Origin: Bacillus sp. FJAT-44742
GTDB taxonomy: Bacteria; Bacillota; Bacilli; Bacillales; Marinococcaceae
Assembly (NCBI RefSeq): GCF_002797315.1
Contig: NZ_KZ454936.1
Location: forward strand, 1,177,133 to 1,241,132
Direction of reading: 5' to 3'
Length of the DNA: 64,000 bases
Part shown: piece after piece, positions 8,436 through 16,110 of the stretch
Numbering within the stretch: position 1 is the first letter of the stretch
How the letters are laid out: every line of letters starts with the position of its first letter
The notes under the pieces: generated by a model
Told to the model about the DNA's origin: nothing
What the model saw: only the letters and a program-made list of their open reading frames with translations
Databases searched by the model: none
Position numbers and translations under genes: made by a program

Positions 8436-8503
8436 AGACTGCTGTTGAACTGCTTCTACATGGGGCTATTCCTCTCATGTATGGTTTAGTTCTTCTGCAG
8501 TCT
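8436..8503. repeat. Three-tier inverted repeat between convergent genes
   Basis: Nested arms AGACTGC/GCAGTCT, GAACT/AGTTC and TACATG/CATGTA form one long interrupted hairpin. It lies exactly between the ends of two convergent genes and probably acts as a bidirectional terminator, although no strong T-run follows. Confidence 0.6.
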
Positions 8504-8511
8504 TATTATAT

Positions 8512-9177
8512 TTAGGCGGTTTGTTTCGGTGGTTGTGCTTCATCTTTCCTTGGATTCTTTCTTTTTAAGAGTAAGACTGCTATACCTCCCAATAGAATAG
8601 CAATAATCCCGGCAATTAAGAGCATTGAAGTACTGCTTCCTGTTTCGTATTCAGCATGGACTTCGGTTCCCTCCGCGACATCAATATACCAGGTAAGAGT
8701 CTGCCCATCTTCAGAATGAGCATTATGACTTACAGGGACAGAAGGAAAATGTACCACCAAAGAAGAGTCAAGCATAGCCGCTGCCATTTCATCTTCTTCA
8801 CCGGTAAACTGGATATTCAGAACTCTTGTGTGATGATCAAGAGCTTGGACCTCTATGAATTCCGCTGCGTCATCAATCAGATCATCAGCCTCTAATTGTG
8901 TGACATCCTCAATCGTTCTTGAAACTATGAGCCCTGCTTCAGTTTCTTCATCAATAACTTGAACGGTGAAGCCTTCCTTCTCTGCTTCCTGGGAAGCTTC
9001 AGCGATTTCTCTTCTCAGTTCAGATTCTCCAAATGGCACCTGAGTAGTATCCACTGAGACAGTCATCTCAAATTGAGCACTATCATCCTCCTTGAGGTCC
9101 AGAACCATTTCATGCTTTGCGCACCCCGAAAGCAAAAGGATAAGCAGAGCAAAAGGAAACAAGATATGTACCTTCAT
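8512..9177 (-). CDS. LppM-like lipoprotein with C-terminal membrane anchor
   Basis: 221 residues from the ATG at 9177 (GGAG 7 bp upstream). The signal peptide ends in LLLSGC, a lipobox. A soluble region of about 150 residues follows, starting HEMVLDLKEDDSAQFEMTVS, of the kind seen in LppM-domain lipoproteins. A second hydrophobic segment (LLIAGIIAILLGGIAVLLL) and a basic tail end the protein, so both termini would be membrane-bound. Function unknown. The domain name rests on pattern memory and is moderate in confidence. Confidence 0.65.
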   Translation of the reverse strand: MKVHILFPFALLILLLSGCAKHEMVLDLKEDDSAQFEMTVSVDTTQVPFGESELRREIAEASQEAEKEGFTVQVIDEETEAGLIVSRTIEDVTQLEADDLIDDAAEFIEVQALDHHTRVLNIQFTGEEDEMAAAMLDSSLVVHFPSVPVSHNAHSEDGQTLTWYIDVAEGTEVHAEYETGSSTSMLLIAGIIAILLGGIAVLLLKRKNPRKDEAQPPKQTA

Positions 9178-9309
9178 CAAAACACTCCAATCTATGATAT
9201 GAGTCAAAATACCTACTAATGGTAGCATAAGTTTCCTGTATCGTCTATTTATTAGATAGGACATTTAGGTAAATAATCTTAATAGGGATTATTTTTAGGA
9301 AAAAAACTT

Positions 9310-9320
9310 GTATTGTATAA
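9310..9320 (+). promoter_or_regulatory. Extended -10 promoter element
   Basis: TTGTATAAT fits the TGnTATAAT extended -10 form. It overlaps the first possible ATG (9320) of the next frame and therefore supports the downstream GTG as the real start. Confidence 0.5.
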
Positions 9321-9370
9321 TGAGAAAATTAAAGAATAAATATCGAAGCGGGAAGGAGAAGAATCATCAG

Positions 9371-9790
9371 GTGAAAGCCCAGATTCCTTTTTTTGTTTAT
9401 GGAACTCTCCGGCCAGGTCTTTACAATTATGAATCCTTTATTCGAGGCAAAACGATAGAAGAAGTTCCAGCCATTGCGAAGGGTGTGCTTTATTCGGTAA
9501 CAGGTGGTGCTTTTCCTTGCATGCGCAAGGGTGAAGAGAAAATCAAAGGAGATTTATTATATATAAGCCCTGAGTATTATGAAGAGGTCCAAAAAAATCT
9601 TGATTTATTAGAAGGATATGATCCCGAACAACCAGAGGGCAGTGATTATGTAAGAAGAACCATTATTGTCGAATCTTTATCTGGAAAAAAAACCAAAGCT
9701 TATACTTATTATTGGAACCATCCCGCCGGGACGGCTGAACATGTTTCATCCGGATGCTGGATTACTCATATTCATGAAAGAAAGAAATAA
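9371..9790 (+). CDS. Gamma-glutamylcyclotransferase-like family protein
   Basis: 139 residues from GTG 9371, with AAGGAG 12 bp upstream. The AIG2/GGCT fold signature FFVYGTLRPGLYNYESFI opens the protein, and NLDLLEGYDPE carries the glutamate that acts as catalytic base in active members. Family enzymes convert gamma-glutamyl-amine or gamma-glutamyl-amino-acid bonds to 5-oxoproline; many bacterial members have unknown substrates. The longer frame from 9308 runs across a promoter-like element and is not favoured. Confidence 0.78.
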   Translation: MKAQIPFFVYGTLRPGLYNYESFIRGKTIEEVPAIAKGVLYSVTGGAFPCMRKGEEKIKGDLLYISPEYYEEVQKNLDLLEGYDPEQPEGSDYVRRTIIVESLSGKKTKAYTYYWNHPAGTAEHVSSGCWITHIHERKK

Positions 9791-9887
9791 ATTTAGCGGG
9801 GGTTGGCAGTGAATTAGCAGCAACGCTTCCATTATTATTTTTATCAAAACTCAACCACATAGAAACGTAGGAAAGAAAGGAGTCCAC

Positions 9888-10898
9888 ATGAAGTTAGGCA
9901 TTCTTGACCAATCTCCTATTTCTAAGGGTGAAAGTGCAGGTCAGGCACTAAATCATTCTGTCTTACTGGCTCAACGAGCAGAGCAATTAGGATACAGCCG
10001 CTACTGGGTCGCTGAACACCATAGCACAGCAGGCTTGGCAAGCTCCTCTCCGGAAATCTTGATGACCCACATTGCTTCAAATACCAATCGTATACGGGTA
10101 GGATCAGGAGGAGTACTTCTTCCCCAGTACAGCCCTTACAAAGTAGCGGAAAATTTCAAAACAATGGAAGCCCTTTTTCCTGGCCGAATTGATTTAGGGG
10201 TAGGGCGTTCACCTGGAGGGGGGCCGTCTATACGCTTAGCCTTGACTGACGGAGTAAAAAAGAACTTGATTGAATTTCCCCGCCAGCTCTTTGATTTGCA
10301 AGGCTTTTTAGATTCAAATCTTCCTCAAGGCCATCCTTATAAAGGAATTAACACCAACCCAGTCACTTCAACGCTGCCTGAAACCTGGGTTCTTGGCCTT
10401 TCAGAAAGAGGGGCCAAAGTAGCAGGGAGGAATAGTGCCGGATTTACGTACGGCCATTTTATTAATCCATATAGCGGGGCAGAAGCTGTGAACAGTTATT
10501 TGAAATCTTTCACGCCATCTCCAAGAATGGATAATCCCAAGGTAAATGCCTGTGTATTCGTAGTCTGTGCAGAAAGCAAAGAGGAAGCAGAGGAGCTTGC
10601 TGTCAGTCAGGATCACTGGCTGCTAGCTGTAGAAAAAGGAGGTAATACACAAATTATTTCTATTGAAGAGGCTAAAGCCAGGTTATTGAGTGATAATGAC
10701 AAGGTAAGAATCATAGAAAACAGAAAAAGAGCAGTTATCGGAACCCCTGAACAGGTTAAAGAAGAGCTTTTAGTCCTGAGCCGCCGTTACCAGACAAATG
10801 AATTGTTGATCATAACAAATATATATGACAAGAGAAAAAGAATACGGTCTTATGAGCTTCTTTCTAAAGCCTTTCATTTACAAGGTAAGAATAGATAG
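9888..10898 (+). CDS. Luciferase-like (LLM class) flavin-dependent monooxygenase
   Basis: 336 residues. The bacterial-luciferase fold is shown by LGILDQSPISKGESAGQALN at the start, YWVAEHHS near residue 40, and GSGGVLLPQYSPYKVAENF, GRIDLGVGRSPGG further on. This subgroup (MsnO8-like, B. subtilis YceB-like) uses FMN, but substrates are mostly unknown. GAAAGGAG precedes the ATG. It ends 23 bp before the sigma-54 activator gene on the same strand and may be cotranscribed with it. Confidence 0.85.
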   Translation: MKLGILDQSPISKGESAGQALNHSVLLAQRAEQLGYSRYWVAEHHSTAGLASSSPEILMTHIASNTNRIRVGSGGVLLPQYSPYKVAENFKTMEALFPGRIDLGVGRSPGGGPSIRLALTDGVKKNLIEFPRQLFDLQGFLDSNLPQGHPYKGINTNPVTSTLPETWVLGLSERGAKVAGRNSAGFTYGHFINPYSGAEAVNSYLKSFTPSPRMDNPKVNACVFVVCAESKEEAEELAVSQDHWLLAVEKGGNTQIISIEEAKARLLSDNDKVRIIENRKRAVIGTPEQVKEELLVLSRRYQTNELLIITNIYDKRKRIRSYELLSKAFHLQGKNR

Positions 10899-10921
10899 AT
10901 ATGTCAGAAAGGAGGAGTTTC

Positions 10922-12799
10922 ATGGAAGATGTTGTGGTGATTACACCCTTTGCTGAGCTTGCTGAACGGTTTGAAGGACTTCGGCTGAAGACTGATGTTC
11001 CATTTTCGCTGATTTCCCTGGAAAAAGACCTAAAGGATGAGAGGGACTTGCCGGAAAAGGTGAGGGGAGCAAAAGTTCTTATTTCCCGCGGAGGCACAGC
11101 TCGCTTATTGAGAGAGAAGGGAAGTGTGCCAGTCATTGATATCCCTGTCTCGGTTAAGGACGTTCTTCGTTCAGTGAGCAGCACAGTAACTAAAGGGTTT
11201 ATCGATGTTGCCGTGGTCACCCCTGAGAACCTGTTGACCTTCACAGAAAATCTTTCCTTGTCAAAGGATACTAATATTACATTTGAAAGCTATCAAAACA
11301 AAAAACAGATAAAGAAAAAAATAGAAGGCCTCGTAGTAAAGAATAATGTGAAAGTTGTCATTGGCGATAAAGCGGCTGTAAAAGCAGCGACAAAGCTAGG
11401 TGTTTTCAGTGAACTGTTATTATCAGGTGAAGAAGCTCTTCACACTGCTCTAGATACCGCCAAGCATTTACTTTCCATTCAGCGTAATGAGCAAGCAAAG
11501 AGAAAAGAGCTGGAATCCGTTATTCACTATGTAAATGAAGGCGTCATTACAGTAAATGAAGAAGGCAGAATCACGGTTTTTAATGAAGCGGCAAAGCATA
11601 TTTTTCAAAAGGAAAATGAAGAGGTAACAGGCCGCGATGTAAGAAAAGCAATCCCTGAGGCAAAGGATATTAATATAAAAAAAGAACAAAAAAATAAACT
11701 TCTTCAAGGAAAAAGAATTATATACACTACCCTGCCCATATACATAGATGGCAATTTTCAAGGCTCAGTCCTTATTTTTGAAGAAACGAAAAAACTGCAA
11801 AAGCTCGAACTCGAAATCCGAAAGGAACTAAATAAGAAAGGACTGACAGCAAAGCATCGATTTACAGATATCGTAACAAAAAATAAAGAAATGAAAGAGG
11901 CCTTAGAGGAGGCAGCACTGTTTGCCGCATCAGAAGGGACCGTGGTGATATACGGGGAAAGCGGAACAGGCAAGGAGCTTGTTGCCCAGAGTATTCATAA
12001 TGAAAGTGAGCGCGAAGAGAAACCATTTGTTTCGATAAACTGTGCTTCACTTTCACCAACTCTTCTTGAAAGTGAACTGTTTGGTTATGAGGAAGGTGCT
12101 TTTACCGGAGCTGTAAAAGGGGGAAAGCCAGGCCTGTTTGAATTAGCACACAGGGGCACATTATTTCTGGACGAAATAGGTGAAATCTCTCTTGAGTTTC
12201 AGGCAAAGCTTCTTCGTGTCCTTCAGGAAAAAGAGGTCAAGAGAATTGGCGGCGGCCGTATTACCCCAGTGGATGTACGAGTGATATGTGCAACCAATCA
12301 AAGGCTGTCTCAGCTTGTAGAAGAGGAAAAATTCAGGGAAGACCTTTATTACCGACTCGCTATACTAGAGGTTGAACTTCTTCCTCTTCGTGAGAGAAAA
12401 GAGGATATTGTTCCTTTAGCGCTTTCTTTTCTCGAAAAAGAGAAGAAGTCCGGTCGCAAACCTCTCCGCTGGCAAAGCGAGGATGTATTTTCTCCTCTTC
12501 TCGCTCATAAATGGAAAGGCAATGCAAGGGAGCTTGAAAATTTTGTTCACCGCTTAGTTTTGTTAACACCTGCTGAAGATATTTCAAAGGGGTTTGTTGA
12601 AAAACAGTTAAACAAGAGGCCGCTAACGAAATCAGCAAAAGTTGAGCTCTCAGTGACCCAGGACATTAAGCTGATGGAAAAAGAGCTTTGGGAAAAAATT
12701 CTGGATCAGTATGACGGCGATAAAGAAGAAGTCTGCAGACAATACAGGATCAGTAAATCAACGTTATGGAGAAAGTTGAGTTTCAATAATGAAAAATGA
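10922..12799 (+). CDS. Sigma-54-dependent activator with PrpR-type sensor and PAS domain
   Basis: 625 residues. ATG 10922 has AAAGGAGG; the frame begins earlier without one. Residues 1-175 form a PrpR_N-like sensor domain, about 185-290 a PAS domain (VIHYVNEGVITVNEEGRITV), and about 305-545 the AAA+ domain. That domain carries Walker A GESGTGKE, the sigma-54 contact loop GAFTGA and Walker B LFLDEIGEI. The end holds a Fis-type helix-turn-helix (RQYRISKSTLWRKL). Such proteins remodel RNA polymerase-sigma-54 from an upstream site. The gene is followed by a sigma-54 promoter and an enolase-family dehydratase, its likely target. Confidence 0.92.
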   Translation: MEDVVVITPFAELAERFEGLRLKTDVPFSLISLEKDLKDERDLPEKVRGAKVLISRGGTARLLREKGSVPVIDIPVSVKDVLRSVSSTVTKGFIDVAVVTPENLLTFTENLSLSKDTNITFESYQNKKQIKKKIEGLVVKNNVKVVIGDKAAVKAATKLGVFSELLLSGEEALHTALDTAKHLLSIQRNEQAKRKELESVIHYVNEGVITVNEEGRITVFNEAAKHIFQKENEEVTGRDVRKAIPEAKDINIKKEQKNKLLQGKRIIYTTLPIYIDGNFQGSVLIFEETKKLQKLELEIRKELNKKGLTAKHRFTDIVTKNKEMKEALEEAALFAASEGTVVIYGESGTGKELVAQSIHNESEREEKPFVSINCASLSPTLLESELFGYEEGAFTGAVKGGKPGLFELAHRGTLFLDEIGEISLEFQAKLLRVLQEKEVKRIGGGRITPVDVRVICATNQRLSQLVEEEKFREDLYYRLAILEVELLPLRERKEDIVPLALSFLEKEKKSGRKPLRWQSEDVFSPLLAHKWKGNARELENFVHRLVLLTPAEDISKGFVEKQLNKRPLTKSAKVELSVTQDIKLMEKELWEKILDQYDGDKEEVCRQYRISKSTLWRKLSFNNEK

Positions 12800-12801
12800 T
12801 A

Positions 12802-12815
12802 TTTCAAATATGAAA
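12802..12815. promoter_or_regulatory. Candidate upstream activator site (palindrome)
   Basis: TTTCAAATATGAAA is a perfect 5+4+5 palindrome 77 bp upstream of the -24 element, a usual distance for a Fis-type activator site. Assignment to the neighbouring activator is inference. Confidence 0.45.
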
Positions 12816-12829
12816 CATATAGGCAAATG

Positions 12830-12871
12830 AAAGTGCAGAAACAATGCTTGGATGTGTTGTTTCTGCACTTT
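12830..12871 (+). terminator. Perfect 15-bp hairpin after the activator gene
   Basis: AAAGTGCAGAAACAA (12830-12844) pairs fully with TTGTTTCTGCACTTT (12857-12871) and runs into a T tract. It fits an intrinsic terminator that isolates the activator gene from the sigma-54 promoter. As DNA it is also a long palindrome that could be bound by the activator. Confidence 0.75.
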
Positions 12872-12891
12872 TTTCATGGTTTTAAAAATGT

Positions 12892-12907
12892 TGGCACAAA
12901 TATTGCA
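12892..12907 (+). promoter_or_regulatory. Sigma-54 (-24/-12) promoter
   Basis: TGGCAC-AAATA-TTGCA matches the TGGCAC-N5-TTGCA consensus at every position. It lies 60 bp before the ATG of the dehydratase gene, directly downstream of a sigma-54 activator gene. Confidence 0.9.
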
Positions 12908-12967
12908 TATTTAATTAGGCAGCTCTTCGTGACTACAAGAGACAATAAACACAGAGGTGAAAGAAAA

Positions 12968-14134
12968 ATGAAAATTGTAGATATCAAAGAAAAGGCTGTA
13001 CCCATTAAATCTGACATAAGTAATGCCTATATTGATTTTAGTAAAATGACTGCTTCTGTCGTGGCTGTTGTGACTGATGTTGAAAGAGATGGCAAACCAG
13101 TGATCGGATATGGCTTTAATTCAAATGGAAGATATGCACCAAGCGGAATATTAAGAGAGCGGTTTATCCCCAGGCTTTTAGATGCATCACCTGGTGACAT
13201 CCTAAATGAAGAAGAAACAAACCTTGATCCACACAAAATTTGGAATGTTCTTATGACAGGAGAGAAGCCTGGAGGACATGGCGAGCGTTCAGTTGCCGTA
13301 GGAACGTTGGATATGGCTGTATGGGATACCGTGGCAAAAATAGAAGAAAAGCCGTTATACCAGGTGCTTGCTGACAGGTACCGAAATGGACAGGTGGATG
13401 AGAAGGTTTTTGTTTATGCAGCGGGCGGATATTATCAGCCTGATAAAGGACTGGATAAGCTTCAGGAAGAAATGAAAAGCTACCTGGATCTTGGCTACAA
13501 TGTCGTAAAGATGAAAATAGGAGGAGATTCTTTAAAGGAAGATATAAAGAGAATTGAAGCGGTGCTTGACGTAGTGCCATCAGGGAAGAATCTGGCTGTT
13601 GATGCTAACGGCCGCTTTGATTTAGGAACGGCAATTGAATATGCCAAAGAACTGGAGCCCTATGATCTGTTTTGGTATGAAGAAGCAGGTGATCCCCTTG
13701 ACTACGAATTACAGGCTGAGCTTGCAAAGTATTACAAAAACCCGATGGCCACAGGTGAAAATTTATTTTCCATGCAAGATGCCCGCAATCTTATTCGCTA
13801 CGGTGGAATGCGCTCAGACAAGGATATTCTCCAATTTGATTGTGCGCTCAGCTATGGACTCGTAGAATATTTAAGAATTCTTGATATGCTTAGTGATTAT
13901 GGATGGTCGCCAAGACAGTGTATTCCTCATGGAGGGCACCAAATGTCCTTGAACATTGCGGCAGGTCTGGGTCTTGGAGGAAATGAATCCTATCCGGGAG
14001 TGTTTGAGCCCTTTGGTGGATTTGCTGATAACTTTCCGGTAGAAGATGGGTACGTAAGTCTTCCAGATGTGCCCGGCATTGGATTTGAAGCAAAGTCCAA
14101 TTTATATGAGCTTTTACAGACGGTGGCTAAATAA
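12968..14134 (+). CDS. Enolase-superfamily dehydratase, D(-)-tartrate dehydratase-like
   Basis: 388 residues from ATG 12968, preceded by AGAGGTGAAAG. Mandelate racemase/muconate lactonizing fold: catalytic lysine motif NVVKMKIGG, metal ligands in NLAVDANGRFD, FWYEEAGDPLD and ATGENLF, and the C-terminal HGGHQMSLNIAAGLGLGGNE stretch that recalls TarD of Bradyrhizobium, whose length it shares. TarD dehydrates D-tartrate to oxaloacetate. The substrate here could be another hydroxy acid. Expression from the sigma-54 promoter would tie the enzyme to the PrpR-type sensor next door. Confidence 0.82.
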   Translation: MKIVDIKEKAVPIKSDISNAYIDFSKMTASVVAVVTDVERDGKPVIGYGFNSNGRYAPSGILRERFIPRLLDASPGDILNEEETNLDPHKIWNVLMTGEKPGGHGERSVAVGTLDMAVWDTVAKIEEKPLYQVLADRYRNGQVDEKVFVYAAGGYYQPDKGLDKLQEEMKSYLDLGYNVVKMKIGGDSLKEDIKRIEAVLDVVPSGKNLAVDANGRFDLGTAIEYAKELEPYDLFWYEEAGDPLDYELQAELAKYYKNPMATGENLFSMQDARNLIRYGGMRSDKDILQFDCALSYGLVEYLRILDMLSDYGWSPRQCIPHGGHQMSLNIAAGLGLGGNESYPGVFEPFGGFADNFPVEDGYVSLPDVPGIGFEAKSNLYELLQTVAK

Positions 14135-14140
14135 TCTTAT

Positions 14141-14183
14141 GAAAAGAAGTGCAGGCCGTTCAGGTCTGCGCTTCTTTTCATTT
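14141..14183 (+). terminator. Terminator after the dehydratase gene
   Basis: GAAAAGAAGTGCAG pairs with CTGCGCTTCTTTTC with one mismatch, followed by a T-rich stretch. Confidence 0.75.
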
Positions 14184-14409
14184 CACCTTAAAGAATATAG
14201 CTAGTTTTCCAGAAAAGGCTGTTGTCTTTTTTTCTATTTTGAATTGTTGGCTGGTTGCTTTCACTAAACTGCTTTTTTCCAAAAGCGTATAGTAATCATA
14301 CCAAGTAAAAGTAACAGTATCCGCTTTGAAAAATAATTGAACTGCATCCTTGAAAAAGATGGGGTGTAATGAAACGGGCGGACTCAGTCTTCATGAAAGA
14401 GGGAGAGGC

Positions 14410-15198
14410 ATGAGATATACGGGAGGAAGCAAGTGGAAGAAGCATCAACTCATGCAAAAAAGAGAGGAGCTTCAGCCTCATTTGCCAGCTACGGAAAAAT
14501 ATACTCATACAATGTTGCTGGATTTTCTAAAAAAATACAACCAGGTGATGGTAAAGCCTGTGATTGGAAGAAGAGGGAGAAATATTTTAAAAGTAACGCA
14601 GCTTGAAAATAACAAATTTGAAGTTCAGGAAAGAAGTTATAAGGTCACATACAGCAGCAGAGATAAAATGCTGGCATTTATTGACAAGTATATCAGCACC
14701 AGGAAACATCCACTGCAGCGAAACTACATTGTTCAAAGATACATTGATCTGGCCGAATATAATAACAGTCCCTTTGATATCAGGGTTATTGTTCAAAAAA
14801 GAAAAGTGACGAAAAAGTGGGAAGCAACCGGGATGGTAACAAAGGTTGCTGGAAAAGGCTATATTGTAACGAATAACAAAATAAGCAAGGGTATAATCCT
14901 ACCCGTTCCCGAAGCATTAAAAAAGGCGAGTATCGATCCGTCAGTGAGCAGAAAAGAAATAATGGAGGAAGCAGAACGAGTCTCATTACTCGCTGCCAAA
15001 AGGCTGGCTGTACGATGGAAAAAGCATACCATCATGGGCTTTGATATCGGAGTGGATAAAGGGGGACATGTGTGGGTCATCGAAGGGAATTTGTGCCCTG
15101 GCATTAGAAATTTCTATAAGCTCACCGACAAAACAATGTATCGAAGAATTAAAAAAATCCGCAAGGAACACGAGAAACGGGTGCCTGGCACCTCATAA
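14410..15198 (+). CDS. YheC/YheD-type endospore coat-associated ATP-grasp protein
   Basis: 262 residues from the ATG at 14410, which follows GAGGGAGAGGC; the frame opens at 14350 without a site. ATP-grasp features: QVMVKPVIGRRGRNILKV for nucleotide binding, YIVQRYIDLAEYNNSPFDIR and FDIGVDKGGHVWVIEGN for metal ligands. B. subtilis YheC and YheD are found on the forespore surface, with unknown chemistry. The last residues (RVPGTS) are encoded by a copy of the GGTGCCTGGCACC repeat, so the native C-terminus may have been altered by it. Confidence 0.82.
   Translation: MRYTGGSKWKKHQLMQKREELQPHLPATEKYTHTMLLDFLKKYNQVMVKPVIGRRGRNILKVTQLENNKFEVQERSYKVTYSSRDKMLAFIDKYISTRKHPLQRNYIVQRYIDLAEYNNSPFDIRVIVQKRKVTKKWEATGMVTKVAGKGYIVTNNKISKGIILPVPEALKKASIDPSVSRKEIMEEAERVSLLAAKRLAVRWKKHTIMGFDIGVDKGGHVWVIEGNLCPGIRNFYKLTDKTMYRRIKKIRKEHEKRVPGTS
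15180..15192. repeat. Dispersed GGTGCCTGGCACC repeat, copy a
   Basis: A 13-bp palindrome at the very end of the YheC/D gene, followed after about ten bases by TGTAACA. Same core as the 83-bp tandem repeat at 43893-44154. Confidence 0.75.
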
Positions 15199-15218
15199 GA
15201 ATGTAACACGTTTGTAAT

Positions 15219-15253
15219 AAAGGAGAGTCTTAATAAAAAAGACCCTCCTTTTC
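15219..15253. terminator. Bidirectional terminator
   Basis: AAAGGAG-A-GTCTT pairs with AAGAC-C-CTCCTTTT. It serves the YheC/D gene on the plus strand and the small membrane-protein gene on the minus strand. Confidence 0.75.
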
Positions 15254-15257
15254 CTGT

Positions 15258-15413
15258 TTATTGAATCCTTATCTTTAATATATTTTTGATGTCTCGAAAC
15301 TGCTGCTTGACTTGTCCGTGATGGATGGAGGTCATCATAATAATTACCAGGTTAAGGACTGAAGTCAGGATCATGCTCCAGACAACAAGACGGGGCACAT
15401 TGTATCGTAACAT
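15258..15413 (-). CDS. Small membrane protein (51 residues), not recognised
   Basis: A short frame from ATG 15413 to TAA 15258. It starts MLRYNVPRLVVW, has one strong hydrophobic helix (SMILTSVLNLVIIMM) and a basic amphipathic end (GQVKQQFRDIKNILKIRIQ). GGTGAT, complementary to the 16S 3' end, lies 6 bp upstream, and a terminator follows immediately after the stop. Codon use resembles the neighbours. This is a typical single-pass small protein; no function can be assigned. Confidence 0.6.
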   Translation of the reverse strand: MLRYNVPRLVVWSMILTSVLNLVIIMMTSIHHGQVKQQFRDIKNILKIRIQ

Positions 15414-15592
15414 TGTTATCACCACTTTTTTTCTTACTATGTCACAAATCGAAAGGAATCATTCTTCATTCAGAGAAAGAATAATAAAAACAAAAAAAGA
15501 CAATTTGTATTAAGCCAAGAGATAAAATGATGTGTTACGCACACTATAAAAACAGGTATACTATAGAACAGATTATTTGAAAGGATGATTGG

Positions 15593-15922
15593 ATGCCAAT
15601 TTACAACAAGCTGGTACGTGATCATATTCCCGATATGCTCCGGCTGTCCGGAAAAGGATACCAGGCCGAAGAGCTGTCAGACGAGAAGTATAAGGAAGAA
15701 GCTCAAAAGAAGCTTCAGGAAGAATTAAATGAATATCTATCTGCTGAAACAGATGAAGATGCACTGAATGAGTTAGCTGATATTCTTGAACTTCTTCATG
15801 CTTTATCAAATCAACATGGGGCCTCTCCAGAAAAGCTTGAGGAAATAAGAAAGGAAAAAGCAAGAGTCAGAGGCGGTTTCGATGAGAAAAGATTTTTAGT
15901 TATGGTTGAAGATAAGAAGTAA
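15593..15922 (+). CDS. MazG-like/PRA-PH-like nucleotide pyrophosphohydrolase
   Basis: 109 residues. Opens PIYNKLVRDHIPDML, followed by helical EEAQKKLQEELNEYL and NELADILELLHAL, which carry the ExxE...ExxD metal-binding pattern of the all-alpha NTP pyrophosphatase superfamily. Proteins of this exact type (phosphoribosyl-ATP pyrophosphohydrolase-like) are common in Bacillales and are thought to hydrolyse non-canonical nucleotides. The ATG follows GAAAGGATGATTGG. Monocistronic. Confidence 0.8.
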   Translation: MPIYNKLVRDHIPDMLRLSGKGYQAEELSDEKYKEEAQKKLQEELNEYLSAETDEDALNELADILELLHALSNQHGASPEKLEEIRKEKARVRGGFDEKRFLVMVEDKK

Positions 15923-16046
15923 CAAGTTCATTTGTTCAGCAGGCTCATAAGCTGTACAGCGACATCTGTTGCCGCAGAAAAACATGCTCGCTTCTCTGCC
16001 TAGGAGTTTTAAAGATATGCCAAAACAGCTTAGATTTTACGCAGCA

Positions 16047-16077
16047 AGGGAGCTCGTTTCTAAAGAGCTCCTTTTTA
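16047..16077 (+). terminator. Terminator in the gap before the BASS transporter gene
   Basis: AGGAGCTC-type stem: GGGAGCTC pairs with GAGCTCC around TTTCTAAA, followed by TTTTT. It lies 125 bp behind the MazG-like gene. Confidence 0.7.
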
Positions 16078-16110
16078 CATAGTGGATTTGAACAAGAAAG
16101 GGATTAAATC

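Noticed and set aside
12827-12967. Longer N-terminus for the tartrate-dehydratase-like enzyme
   Set aside because: It would be encoded across the terminator hairpin and the sigma-54 promoter.
14350-14409. Longer N-terminus for the YheC/D protein
   Set aside because: No ribosome site at 14350; the ATG at 14410 has one and fits the family start.
15325-15513. 62-codon plus-strand frame in the gap after the YheC/D gene
   Set aside because: No ribosome site, and it is antisense to the better supported 51-residue membrane-protein gene.
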